A DNA stretch of 7,744 nucleotides from Betaproteobacteria bacterium (GCA_018969885.1 JAGWXN010000157.1:1-7744), one strand, 5' to 3'. Counted from the first letter of the stretch, positions 1 through 7,018 are shown. Program-made: numbers and translations. Notes: a model not told the origin generated them from the sequence alone.

Positions 1-2430
1 ATTGGCGCGGTTGCTTCAGAAATCTCGCAGTTCGCCGCTGATCAGGTGGCTGCAGCCAGGAAGGTCGCCGATGCCGAGCGCGCTTACGGCAAGACCTCGA
101 TGCAATATGCCGATGCTCGGACAGCCCAAGCCTCGGATGAGATCAATCACTACGGCAACCTTGCCTCAGCAGCGAAGGGTTTCTTCAAGCAGGGAAGCGC
201 GGGATACAAGGCTCTGGACACTGCAGAAAAGGCCTTCCGGGCCTATGAGCTTGCCATCGCCATCAAGAATGCCGCGGTGAAGATCGGCCTAATCGGCGGG
301 GTTACGGCCGCCAAGGTGACCTCGGACACCACCATGGCTGTGTCGGATACTGCGCGCGCCGGGGTCGAACAGGGCAACTCGATTATCACCACCGGCATCA
401 AGGCCGTCGAAGCTGTGGTCAATGCCATCCGCTCGCTGCCGTTCCCGCTCAATATCGCGGCCGGCGCCGCTACCGCCGCCGTGATCGCTTCGCTTGGCGT
501 TGCCATTGGCGGCGCGTTTGGGGGCGGGCGCAAGCCTGCGCCGACCAATGACGGGACCGGCACTGTGTTTGGCGATAGTGCGGGGAAATCTGAGAGCATC
601 GCCAAGTCGATCGATCACCTGCGCGAGATCGATACACTGACCATGCGCTATTCCGCCGCCATGCTGGAATCGCTGCGCGGCATTGAGGCCAATATCGGCG
701 GGCTCACCAATCTCATCATCCGCACCAACGGCGGTGAAGCCTCGGCCGCCGGCATCCAGACTGGGTTCAAGACCAGCATCTCCGGCGTGCTTGGCGCGAT
801 CCTTGGGCCGGTTGGTAGCCTCATCAAGTCGCTGTTTGGCACCAAGACCAGCATCATTGGCCAGGGCATTTACGGCGGGGCCCAGTCGCTGGGCGGCATC
901 GTGGACGGCGGATTTCAGGGGCAATATTACACCGACCTTCAGAAAAAGAAGAAGTTCCTCGGGATCACGACCGGCACCAGCTACAGCACGCAATATTCCG
1001 CTGCGAGCGCAGAACTGGAGCGCCAGTTCAGCCAGATCTTCACCGGCTTTTATGACGCCATCTCAGCCGCTGCTGGCCCACTGGGCCTGTCGCTGGATGA
1101 GGTGCAGGCCCGGCTAGGCAGCTTTGTCGTCAACATCGGCAAGATCGATCTAAAGGACCTGACCGGCCAGCAGATACAGGAGAAGCTGGCGGCAGTGTTT
1201 GGCGCGGCGGCGGACAATCTCGCCCGCTATGCCATTGCCGGGCTCGACCAGTTCCAGAAGGTTGGTGAGGGCTATTTCGAGACCCTGGTGCGCGTTGCCT
1301 CCAGCGTTGAGGCGGTTGCCAGTTCGGTGACCATGCTGGGGCGCTCGGCTAATCTGACGATTGCCGCTTCCATGGACCTGGTCGACAGGTTCGGGTCAGC
1401 CAGCGACATGCTGTCGGCGACGGGTGAGTATTTCTCGCTCTACTATTCGAATGCCGAGCAGGCGGCGGCACGCACCGCGCAGATGACCGCGGCTCTCACC
1501 AGTCTTGGCCTTGCCATGCCCAGCAGCATTGCGGGGTTCCGCGCGCTGGTCGAAGCGCAGGACCTCAACGCCGAGGCCGGACGCGCGGCCTATGTCGCGC
1601 TGATCCAGCTGGCCCCGGCCTTCGCTGACCTTGTGGGTGCTGCGCAGGATGCAGCCAGTGCCGCCGCCATTGCCGACGAACGCCTGTCTCTGCAGCGGCG
1701 CATGCTCGAATTGCAGGGTGATACAGCGGCTCTCCGAGCCCTTGACCTTACCCAGCTGGATGCCTCCAACCGGGCATTGCAGCAGCAGATCTGGGCGCTG
1801 GAGGATCAGCAAAAAGCCGCCGAGGACGCTGCCAATGCCGCTGAGAAGCTGCGCTCGGCCTGGGCGCAAATCACCGATGGCCTGATTGCCGAAATCAAGC
1901 GAATCCGCGGCATGATGGACACCGGCCCCAAAAGTTACGCAGGGGCGCTGGCCGAGTTTAATAATGCCTCGATGCTGGCACGTGCCGGCGATCAGGAGGC
2001 CGCCAAGGCGCTACCGGGCCTCAGCCAGGATCTGCTGGCGGTCGCTGCGAATACGGCGAGGTCCGCTGAAGATCTGGCTCGGTTGCAAGGCCTGACGGCA
2101 GCGAGCCTTGAGCAGACACTGGCGGTGATCAATCAGGCGGCCGCAACTGTGCCGTCCACTGTACCGACCACTGGGGCGGCCACCGGCACCGCGCCCAGCT
2201 GGTGGGACCAGTTCGCAGCCAATCAAATGGGGTCGGCGCCCGTCCCGGCCAATGACGGCCAGACCGCCTTGATCGATGAACTCAAGGCGCTGCGACAGGA
2301 GGTGTCCGACCTGCGCGACGAACAGCGGATTGCCTCAGCGACGATTGCGTCGGGGACTGCCAAGACCGCTCGCATCCTTGAACGCGTCACCCCGGACGGC
2401 GATGCCATAGCCACGCGAGTCGCGGCATGA
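1..2430 (+). CDS. Phage tail tape measure protein, C-terminal part (5' end outside window)
   Basis: This protein sets tail length and occupies the tail tube lumen. The frame is open to base 1, and codons 1-15 already read as the same protein (IGAVASEISQFAADQ), so the GTG at 46 is internal and 809 residues are visible. An Ala-rich helical start is followed by a Gly/Ala hydrophobic stretch (nt 430-530, around LNIAAGAATAAVIASLG), typical of tape measures. Then comes a segment with KIDLKDLTGQQIQEKL and FQKVGEGYFETLVRVAS (nt 1138-1300), which I recognise from tape measure proteins of temperate siphophages. A long coiled coil (nt 1680-1910, containing LELQGDTAALRALDL and RALQQQIWALEDQQ) and a short C-terminal coil (nt 2265-2345) follow. 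The stop overlaps the next start by ATGA, so the two genes are translationally coupled. The family call is firm; only the N-terminus is missing. Confidence 0.93.
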   Translation: MGAVASEISQFAADQVAAARKVADAERAYGKTSMQYADARTAQASDEINHYGNLASAAKGFFKQGSAGYKALDTAEKAFRAYELAIAIKNAAVKIGLIGGVTAAKVTSDTTMAVSDTARAGVEQGNSIITTGIKAVEAVVNAIRSLPFPLNIAAGAATAAVIASLGVAIGGAFGGGRKPAPTNDGTGTVFGDSAGKSESIAKSIDHLREIDTLTMRYSAAMLESLRGIEANIGGLTNLIIRTNGGEASAAGIQTGFKTSISGVLGAILGPVGSLIKSLFGTKTSIIGQGIYGGAQSLGGIVDGGFQGQYYTDLQKKKKFLGITTGTSYSTQYSAASAELERQFSQIFTGFYDAISAAAGPLGLSLDEVQARLGSFVVNIGKIDLKDLTGQQIQEKLAAVFGAAADNLARYAIAGLDQFQKVGEGYFETLVRVASSVEAVASSVTMLGRSANLTIAASMDLVDRFGSASDMLSATGEYFSLYYSNAEQAAARTAQMTAALTSLGLAMPSSIAGFRALVEAQDLNAEAGRAAYVALIQLAPAFADLVGAAQDAASAAAIADERLSLQRRMLELQGDTAALRALDLTQLDASNRALQQQIWALEDQQKAAEDAANAAEKLRSAWAQITDGLIAEIKRIRGMMDTGPKSYAGALAEFNNASMLARAGDQEAAKALPGLSQDLLAVAANTARSAEDLARLQGLTAASLEQTLAVINQAAATVPSTVPTTGAATGTAPSWWDQFAANQMGSAPVPANDGQTALIDELKALRQEVSDLRDEQRIASATIASGTAKTARILERVTPDGDAIATRVAA

Positions 2431-3320
2431 AGCTGATCCGCCCGACCGCCATCACCGATGCCATGCTGACCAGCAGCACGGCGCCTGAAACCGACCACGC
2501 CGTTTGGGCGGCCGGCACAGCCTATGTCACCGGCAACCGGGTTATCTTGACCTCGACCCACCGGCGCTATGAGGCCTTGGCGGCATCGACCGGCATCAAC
2601 CCCTCGAGCGATCCGACCAAATGGCTCGATATCGGTCCGACCAATCGCTGGGCCATGTTCGATGCCCGGGTCGGCACGGCCACAAGCCGAACCGGCTCGG
2701 TCTCGGCTGTCCTGGTGCCTGGCGGTATCGATGCGGTCGCCCTGATCGACACCACCGCTGAAAGCGCGACCGTCACCGTCACAGCGGCCTCCGTCGTGGT
2801 CTATAGCCAGACGCTTTCATTCAATGTTGGCGGCATCCCGATCGACGACTGGTTTGTCTGGTTTTTCGAGCCGATCGGCCTCAAATCCTCAGTGCTGTTT
2901 CTGGATGTGCCGGTCTATGACGCCGGCATCGTCACGGTCACGCTCGCCCGTGACAATCCCGCCGACAGTGTTTCGTGCGGCACGCTGATTGTCGGCCGCC
3001 AAATGACGCTGGGTGATACCGAGCACGGCGCCGACATCGGTATCCTCGACTATAGCCGCAAAGAGACCGACCAGTTCGGCGTGACCTCCGTGGTCGAGCG
3101 CGCCTGGGCAAAGCGGATGACGGCAAGGGTCGTCATGGACACCGAACAGATCGACGACATCTACCGCACGCTGGCCCAGCTGCGCGCAACGCCGGTCCTG
3201 TGGATCGGCTCCGAAGGCTTCGAGAGCCTGTCGGTCTACGGCTTCTACAAAGAGTTCTCGATCGACCTCGCCTATCCCACTGTCAGCTATTGCAGCCTCA
3301 CGATTGAGGGCCTGACTTAA
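2427..3320 (+). CDS. Phage minor tail protein with N-terminal carbohydrate-binding-like module
   Basis: This is a 297-residue protein. The start at 2427 overlaps the tape measure stop (ATGA), with only a weak purine stretch (GCGAG, 2415-2419) upstream, so coupling probably drives its translation. It begins MKLIRPTAITDAML and has a W-x(3)-TAYVTGNRVIL...YEAL...PTKW pattern at residues 27-66, resembling the short aromatic CBM5/12-type glycan-binding module. This is followed by GPTNRWAMFD (70-79), a signature I associate with a tail protein found directly after the tape measure in many siphophages. Residues 80-190 look like a beta-sandwich rich in V/T. The C-terminal part contains DYSRKETDQFG and LRATPVLWIG and ends in SLTIEGLT. 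Its position argues for a tail-tip or baseplate-hub component, and the module suggests contact with surface glycans. The exact structural role is inferred. Confidence 0.8.
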   Translation: MKLIRPTAITDAMLTSSTAPETDHAVWAAGTAYVTGNRVILTSTHRRYEALAASTGINPSSDPTKWLDIGPTNRWAMFDARVGTATSRTGSVSAVLVPGGIDAVALIDTTAESATVTVTAASVVVYSQTLSFNVGGIPIDDWFVWFFEPIGLKSSVLFLDVPVYDAGIVTVTLARDNPADSVSCGTLIVGRQMTLGDTEHGADIGILDYSRKETDQFGVTSVVERAWAKRMTARVVMDTEQIDDIYRTLAQLRATPVLWIGSEGFESLSVYGFYKEFSIDLAYPTVSYCSLTIEGLT

Positions 3321-3335
3321 AGTCGGAGCATTCCC

Positions 3336-4454
3336 ATGCCGATTACTGCCTTGCCGACGCCGCCGTCCCGTGCGGACGCGGCGAACTTTTCCACGCGCGC
3401 TGATGCCTTCCTGAGCGCATTGCCAACGTTTGCGACCGAGGCGAACGCGACCGCCACCGCAGCTAACACTTCGGCGACCAATGCCGCGGCCAGCGCCGCG
3501 ACCGCCTCGACGCAGGCGACAAACGCGGCCGCCAGCGCAACCAGCGCTGCCGCGAGCTACGACGCCTTTGATGATCGTTATCTGGGCTCGAAAGCAGCCA
3601 ACCCGACCCTGGACAATGACGGCGCGGCGCTACTGACCGGGGCGCTCCACTGGAACACAACCGCCGCCGAAATGCGCGTATGGACCGGTACTGCCTGGGT
3701 CGCGGCCTATGTCTCGGCCGGAGCCTATGCGCCGGTCGCCTCGCCTGCTTTCACCGGTGTGCCCACAGCGCCAACCGCCGCTGTCGACACCAACACCACG
3801 CAAGCAGCGACAACAGCTTTTGTGTTGGGGCAAGCATCTGCAGCCACCCCTATAATCGATGGCACAGCGGCAATTGGCACGTCCTTGCGCTATGCTCGGG
3901 CAGATCACGTTCACCCAACCGATACGTCGCGCGCGGCGCTGGCCTCGCCAACCTTTACCGGTGTTCCGGCAGCCCCGACCGCCGCACAGGGCACGAATAC
4001 GACGCAGTTGGCCACCACGGCGCATGTCTTCGCTGGTCTGGCTCTGCAGGCCTCCTTGACCGGCGCCACCTTCACCGGCGCGGTTGCAGGGCCCACCGCA
4101 GCGGCAGGCACCAATACCACGCAGCTTGCCACGACCGCGTTCGTTCAGGGCGTGGTTCGTCCATCGTTTCCTGGCAATCCCAGCGCATCGTTCACGGCAG
4201 CCGACACCGACAACAATACCCATAAGGTCGCGTCGGGCGCGGCCCAGACACTGACGCTGGGCAACATCACAGCCGGGACCGCCTTCACTATTCGCTTCAC
4301 GACCGCATGGTCGCTGGCGGTTGCTGGTGGCCTCTCCAAGAACGGCGCTGCCCCCGCAGGCGTCACCACGGGCGCGATCGCCGCCAACTCGCTCATTACG
4401 TTCCTGCACGAAGGCGCAGGTGTTTGGGCGGCCACGGGCGGAGGGCTCAGCTGA
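3336..4454 (+). CDS. Phage tail fibre protein with FTG/NTTQ fibre repeats
   Basis: This 372-residue protein is a probable receptor-contact fibre. GGAG at 3325-3328 sits 7 nt before the ATG. Residues 1-35 (PITALPTPPSRADAANFSTRADAF) are a widespread fibre N-terminus that probably anchors it to the tail. Residues 36-74 are almost only A/S/T/N, with ATNAAASA appearing twice at a 14-residue offset, consistent with a trimeric stalk. Residues 77-128 (FDDRYLG..., WTGTAWVA) form a common fibre module. Three copies of the SPxFTGxPxAPTA..TNTTQxATTAFV repeat (Phage_fiber_2-like) start at about residues 131, 199 and 238. An insert with ARADHVHP lies between copies 1 and 2; HxH motifs of this type bind iron in T4 gp37. 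Residues 276-372 form a beta-rich tip ending in GGGLS. The stop overlaps the next start (TGATG). Confidence 0.9.
   Translation: MPITALPTPPSRADAANFSTRADAFLSALPTFATEANATATAANTSATNAAASAATASTQATNAAASATSAAASYDAFDDRYLGSKAANPTLDNDGAALLTGALHWNTTAAEMRVWTGTAWVAAYVSAGAYAPVASPAFTGVPTAPTAAVDTNTTQAATTAFVLGQASAATPIIDGTAAIGTSLRYARADHVHPTDTSRAALASPTFTGVPAAPTAAQGTNTTQLATTAHVFAGLALQASLTGATFTGAVAGPTAAAGTNTTQLATTAFVQGVVRPSFPGNPSASFTAADTDNNTHKVASGAAQTLTLGNITAGTAFTIRFTTAWSLAVAGGLSKNGAAPAGVTTGAIAANSLITFLHEGAGVWAATGGGLS
3726..3839 (+). repeat. Tail fibre repeat, copy 1
   Basis: Encodes residues 131-168 of the fibre, with SPAFTGVPTAPTAAVDTNTT and TTAFVLGQ. It is separated from copy 2 by the linker that carries ARADHVHP, giving an offset of 68 residues between the FTG motifs. 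Confidence 0.8.
3930..4046 (+). repeat. Tail fibre repeat, copy 2
   Basis: Encodes residues 199-237 of the fibre, with ASPTFTGVPAAPTAAQGTNT and LATTAHV. It runs directly into copy 3, with an offset of 39 residues between the FTG motifs. Confidence 0.8.
4047..4160 (+). repeat. Tail fibre repeat, copy 3
   Basis: Encodes residues 238-275 of the fibre, with GATFTGAVAGPTAAAGTNTT and LATTAFVQG. It is more diverged in its first half (GATFTGAVAG in place of SPTFTGVPAA) but keeps the NTTQLATTA core. It is followed by the C-terminal tip domain. Confidence 0.8.
4440..4444 (+). promoter_or_regulatory. Shine-Dalgarno GGAGG that fixes the start at 4454
   Basis: GGAGG ends 9 nt before the ATG at 4454. The frame is open further upstream to 4307, but that stretch is Arg/Trp-rich out-of-frame tail-fibre sequence, so the start at 4454 is preferred. 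Confidence 0.7.
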
Positions 4455-5350
4455 TGCTGTACTATGCCCGGCAGATGATGGTCAGCGGAGCGGCAAAGTT
4501 CCAGATGGCGGTCGGTGTCTACACCAGCGGGTTCAAGGGCGTGTACTGGACCTATTACGGCTTCGGCACATCCGGCCCCATCAACGCGATGGGCGGGTTA
4601 CTGGTCCCAGCCACCTTCAAAGGTCAGACCGTCGATGCAGTCTATTCGGTGGATGATAACATCAACGCTACCTGGCCGGTTGCCGTCCAGATCGGCAGCG
4701 ATCAGCCCATCGGGTTTGTCAGTGCGCTCACCTTGGGCGGCACGCGCTACGTTCTTACCACCTACACTCAGGACTATAAGTCCTCCGCGGCGGTCACCAT
4801 CAACATCGCAACGGCGACCTTCACCGTCCCTTCGACAACCGGCATCACGACGGGCACGCCAATAGCGTTCACGACTGGCGGTGCATTGCCGACCGGGCTG
4901 ACGGCTAGCACCAAATATTATGCCCGTGACGTCACTGCGACGACCTTCAAGGTCTCGGCCACGATTGGCGGTGCAGCGATCACGCTCAGCGGCACCCAGT
5001 CCGGCGCCCACACGGCCTACTGGAACATCTACTCGGTCTTCGGCTTCCCCACCGCAACTGCCAGCAACAAGACCGGCGGGCGCGTGCCGTTCTATCCGGC
5101 GATCAGCATCGCGAACCCGGCGGTCGTGACCAGCACCAGCCATGGCCTCGCAAACGGCAAGCGGGTGATCTTCCAGACGACCGGCGCGCTGCCGACCGGG
5201 ATCACGGCCAACACCGTCTATTTTGTCGTCAATGCCGCCGCCAACACCTTCCAGATTTCTGCAACCTTGGGCGGGGCGGCGATTGCCACATCCGGCACCC
5301 AGTCGGGCACGCAAATCTGCTTGGAAGTTGTCGATATCACCGTGGAGTGA
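4454..5350 (+). CDS. Fibre-like phage tail protein with two tandem FCCH-like repeat domains
   Basis: This is a 298-residue protein. Its ATG overlaps the previous stop (TGATG) and has GGAGG 9 nt upstream. Residues 1-112 (MLYYARQMMVSG..., with FKGQTVDAVYS and LGGTRYV) match no family I can name. Residues 115-188 and 216-289 are two copies of one beta-rich domain: ALPTGLTASTKYYARDV and ALPTGITANTVYFVVN, each followed by TFxxSAT(I/L)GGAAI...SGTQSG. The copies are aligned at an offset of exactly 101 residues. Sequences of this ALPTGLT...YY...F.LS type recur in phage fibre and adhesin proteins and are sometimes annotated as 'FCCH-like'. The position directly after the main fibre suggests an accessory fibre or a fibre-associated adhesin. 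It could also be a tail-tip decoration protein. Tail membership is well supported; the function is inferred. Confidence 0.75.
   Translation: MLYYARQMMVSGAAKFQMAVGVYTSGFKGVYWTYYGFGTSGPINAMGGLLVPATFKGQTVDAVYSVDDNINATWPVAVQIGSDQPIGFVSALTLGGTRYVLTTYTQDYKSSAAVTINIATATFTVPSTTGITTGTPIAFTTGGALPTGLTASTKYYARDVTATTFKVSATIGGAAITLSGTQSGAHTAYWNIYSVFGFPTATASNKTGGRVPFYPAISIANPAVVTSTSHGLANGKRVIFQTTGALPTGITANTVYFVVNAAANTFQISATLGGAAIATSGTQSGTQICLEVVDITVE
4796..5017 (+). repeat. Duplicated beta domain, copy A
   Basis: Encodes residues 115-188, with the core ALPTGLTASTKYY and GTQSG. It pairs with copy B at an offset of 101 residues. The two copies are clearly diverged at DNA level, so the duplication is old or the domains were acquired separately. 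Confidence 0.75.
5099..5320 (+). repeat. Duplicated beta domain, copy B
   Basis: Encodes residues 216-289, with the core ALPTGITANTVYF and GTQSG. It is followed by only nine more residues, so the second domain forms the C-terminus. Confidence 0.75.
5344..5347 (+). promoter_or_regulatory. Shine-Dalgarno GGAG that fixes the start at 5355
   Basis: GGAG lies inside the last codons of the preceding gene, 7 nt before the ATG at 5355. The frame is open upstream to 5223, but that part overlaps the fibre gene and reads as low-complexity shadow sequence. Confidence 0.65.
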
Positions 5351-5354
5351 CCCC

Positions 5355-5936
5355 ATGATCCAGCATATCAATCCCACCGCCAGCGAAGACATCGTGCCCA
5401 TCAACGATGACCTCGAGGTGCGCTACAGCCTGTTCAAGAACGACTTTGTCTATGTCCGGCCGGCTGGCAGCTGGCGGCTTTGGCAGCCGCTTGAGTTCGT
5501 GCCGCCCACCGCCAACCGCATCATCGCCGACATGCACGACGCTGGGGTCGGCTGGGGCCTTTATGAGCATGTCTCGGTCGCGATCGGTGGCCGCGCCGAT
5601 TATGTGTTCACCGGGCCCGATGGCCCGCTCACGCAAGTCTGGACGCCCGGATTCCACAATGTCGAGAACGGCGGCGGCTATCTGCCGACTGAGGAGTTTA
5701 CCCGCCGGTTCTATGACGATTTTGCGCTGTGCTGCGTCATCCAGAAATTCAACCGGACGCCGGGTGTCCGGTACCACTTCGAGGTGGTGACCGCTCCCGT
5801 CGTCCTCGGGTCCGATGCGCTGTTTGTCCATTACGCCACCGGCGTCCGCCAGCGGCAGACCGACTTCAACATTGCCGTGGGCGAGCAGATTGAGGCCAGC
5901 CCGGCCGACATCGCCATCATCGGCAGTATCATCTGA
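5355..5936 (+). CDS. Phage protein of unknown function between fibre and lysis genes
   Basis: This is a 193-residue protein that I do not recognise. The ATG lies 4 nt after the previous stop, with GGAG 7 nt upstream. There is no signal peptide and no membrane segment. It is rich in aromatic residues and looks mostly beta: LFKNDFVYVRPAGSWRLWQP (26-45), GWGLYEHVSVAIGGRADYVF (66-85), then GGGYLPTEEFTRRFYDDF (106-123) and a Cys pair in ALCCVIQKF. The hydrophobic end is PADIAIIGSII. The stop overlaps the next start (TGATG), so it is co-transcribed with the fibre and lysis genes. Position allows a fibre chaperone, a tail-tip accessory or a lysis-linked factor, but the sequence alone does not decide between them. 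Codon use and GC match its neighbours. Confidence 0.75.
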   Translation: MIQHINPTASEDIVPINDDLEVRYSLFKNDFVYVRPAGSWRLWQPLEFVPPTANRIIADMHDAGVGWGLYEHVSVAIGGRADYVFTGPDGPLTQVWTPGFHNVENGGGYLPTEEFTRRFYDDFALCCVIQKFNRTPGVRYHFEVVTAPVVLGSDALFVHYATGVRQRQTDFNIAVGEQIEASPADIAIIGSII

Positions 5937-6160
5937 TGGCAGGCAATCTCGATCGTGACCCCGCTGTCGAAATCGCCCTGATCCGTGCGGACCTTGAAGG
6001 TGTGCAGGAAGAGCTGAAGGCTGTCCGCAAGGAGCTGAAAGATCTGCTCGAGGCCTGGAACACCGCCACCGGCATGGTCCGGTTCGTCAAATGGCTGTCG
6101 ACCCTGATGGCCGCGCTGGCGGTCGTCTACGCCACCATAAAAGGCCTGTCGGGCCGCTAA
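5936..6160 (+). CDS. XhlA-like small membrane protein of the lysis cassette
   Basis: This is a 74-residue protein. Its ATG shares a base with the upstream stop (TGATG), and no clear SD is visible, so it probably depends on translational coupling. Residues 10-40 are a charged amphipathic coiled coil with leucines or isoleucines at heptad-like spacing (IALIRADLEGVQEELKAV, then KELKDLLEA). Residues 51-68 (VKWLSTLMAALAVVYATI) form one transmembrane helix, followed by a short basic tail. This coil-plus-C-terminal-TM layout is that of XhlA-type phage proteins, which work with a holin and endolysin in cell lysis. It stands directly before the endolysin. It could act as holin, co-holin or membrane anchor. 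The topology is visible; the lysis role is inferred from context. Confidence 0.75.
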   Translation: MAGNLDRDPAVEIALIRADLEGVQEELKAVRKELKDLLEAWNTATGMVRFVKWLSTLMAALAVVYATIKGLSGR

Positions 6161-6175
6161 TCCCAGGAGACATTT

Positions 6176-6712
6176 ATGAACCCGTTGCCACCGGCCTATG
6201 GCTGGATCGATGACCTGCGCCCGCTGCCCCGGATGTTGCAGGAAGCCCGGAAACTCTTCGGCACTAGAGAGGTCGCAGGGGCGGCCAACAATCCGGTCAT
6301 TCTCGGCTGGGCCAAGGAGATCGGGCTGGCCAAGTCCTACACTGACGATGCCATCCCATGGTGCGGCCTGTTCATGGCCGTGGTCGCCAAGCGCGCTGGC
6401 AAGCCGGTCATGGAAGGCCCCCTCTGGGCGCGGAACTGGGCGGCGTTCGGTAAGTCGGCGGATGAGCCCCAGCTCGGCGATGTGCTGGTATTCCGCCGCT
6501 CTGAGAGCGCTGGCCATGTCGGGCTCTATGTCGGCGAGGATTACGGCGCCTATCACGTCCTCGGCGGCAACCAGTCGGACGGCGTGACCATCACCCGGAT
6601 CGCCCGGGACCGATGCATTGCTGTGCGCCGGCCGGCTTACAAGGCGGTGCCAGCGACCGCGACGCCGATCCAGCTCGCCGCCAACGGGGCGCTATCCACC
6701 AACGAGGCCTGA
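6176..6712 (+). CDS. Endolysin, TIGR02594-type NlpC/P60-CHAP-like peptidoglycan hydrolase
   Basis: This 178-residue enzyme is predicted to cleave peptide bonds in peptidoglycan during lysis. AGGAG at 6165-6169 precedes the ATG by 6 nt. The start region shows WIDDLRPLPRMLQEARKLFG with REVAGAANNPVILGWAKEIG soon after. The catalytic Cys is C63 in IPWCGLFMA, the His is H114 in SAGHVGLYVG, and a polar third residue is probably N132 in HVLGGNQSD. These motifs and this length are typical of TIGR02594 phage lysins. There is no signal peptide or SAR helix, so export would need a holin. The C-terminal 30 residues (from about 148, RRPAYKAVPATATPIQLA) lie outside the catalytic fold. This tail is present a second time, diverged, at 7018-7104, so the gene's 3' end has probably been exchanged by recombination. 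Confidence 0.9.
   Translation: MNPLPPAYGWIDDLRPLPRMLQEARKLFGTREVAGAANNPVILGWAKEIGLAKSYTDDAIPWCGLFMAVVAKRAGKPVMEGPLWARNWAAFGKSADEPQLGDVLVFRRSESAGHVGLYVGEDYGAYHVLGGNQSDGVTITRIARDRCIAVRRPAYKAVPATATPIQLAANGALSTNEA
6617..6712 (+). repeat. Endolysin 3'-end repeat, copy A (intact gene)
   Basis: The last 31 codons plus stop of the endolysin. It aligns to 7018-7104 with 72 of 87 positions identical (my count) and one 9-base, in-frame gap. Nine of the 15 mismatches are at third codon positions. Confidence 0.85.
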
Positions 6713-6743
6713 TTAGCGACCACGGCGGGCCATCATGAGCAGC

Positions 6744-6938
6744 TTAGCTGTTTCCCTGAAAATGAGAATGCAAGATGAAATCATGCAGTTCTTGATCGTC
6801 AGGGGATCGACCATGCTCCTCTGAATATCGATCTGACCACCAGTTATGCTCAAAGTCTACAAGCTCATCTTCATATGGTTCTCGGCCGAACTCTGCTACG
6901 AAAAGTCGGCGGATTTCACCTTCAAAATCATTCGCCAT
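6744..6938 (-). CDS. Small acidic reverse-strand protein with tandem GRxP...ELxDF motif (moron-like)
   Basis: This is a 64-residue protein on the strand opposite to every phage gene here. By my count it has 17 Asp/Glu against 5 Arg and no Lys. It contains an internal duplication offset by 25 residues: FVAEFGREPYEDELVDF (13-29) and YSEEHGRSPDDQELHDF (38-54). These share F/Y-x-x-E-x-G-R-x-P-x(3)-E-L-x-D-F, and the repeat argues that the ORF is real. GC is about 45% (87 of 195) against well over 60% in the lysis genes. The ATG at 6938 has only a weak GGGG about 8 nt upstream. A TAAAAT-like -10 (plus strand 6955-6960) lacks a good -35. No signal peptide or TM is seen, and I recognise no family. 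Possible roles include superinfection exclusion, an anti-defence DNA mimic or a small regulator; none is demonstrated. Confidence 0.6.
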   Translation of the reverse strand: MANDFEGEIRRLFVAEFGREPYEDELVDFEHNWWSDRYSEEHGRSPDDQELHDFILHSHFQGNS

Positions 6939-6956
6939 AGACCGTACCCCATCGAT

Positions 6957-7018
6957 TTTAGAGCGCCTGCGCTGTTGCCCCAGATGCGAAGATAAAACTA
7001 TTGTCTGGTAGCTCTAAA
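6957..7018. repeat. Nested inverted repeats upstream of the reverse-strand gene
   Basis: TTTAGAGC (6957-6964) and its exact complement GCTCTAAA (7011-7018) flank a second pair, CCAGA (6980-6984) and TCTGG (7004-7008). The right arm ends at the base where similarity to the endolysin 3' end begins. On the - strand this lies in the leader region of the 64-residue gene and could form a hairpin or an operator. The arms are short and the loop is long, so the assignment is weak. Confidence 0.35.

Noticed and set aside
46..48. GTG at 46 as the start of the tape measure gene
   Set aside because: The frame is open to base 1 with the same Ala-rich helical composition, and no ribosome binding site precedes 46. 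The visible part is plainly the C-terminal portion of a larger protein.
289..993. 234-codon open frame on the - strand inside the tape measure gene
   Set aside because: It is antisense to a recognised gene and rich in Arg/Gly/Ala/Asp, as expected from the codon bias of GC-rich sequence. There is no SD or family motif. Similar antisense frames at 3630-4409, 4598-5404 and 5831-6556 were rejected for the same reason.
4307..4453. Upstream extension of the second fibre gene
   Set aside because: It would add 49 residues rich in Arg/Trp/Cys that overlap the C-terminus of the first fibre in another frame. GGAGG before 4454 and the TGATG overlap support the later start.
5223..5354. Upstream extension of the 193-residue protein
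   Set aside because: It overlaps the end of the second fibre gene, reads as Pro/Arg/Ser-rich shadow sequence, and lacks the SD that precedes 5355.
6740..6750. CAGCTTAGCTG interrupted palindrome at the end of the reverse-strand gene
   Set aside because: The stem is 5 bp around a 1-base loop and no T-run follows on either strand, so it is not a terminator.
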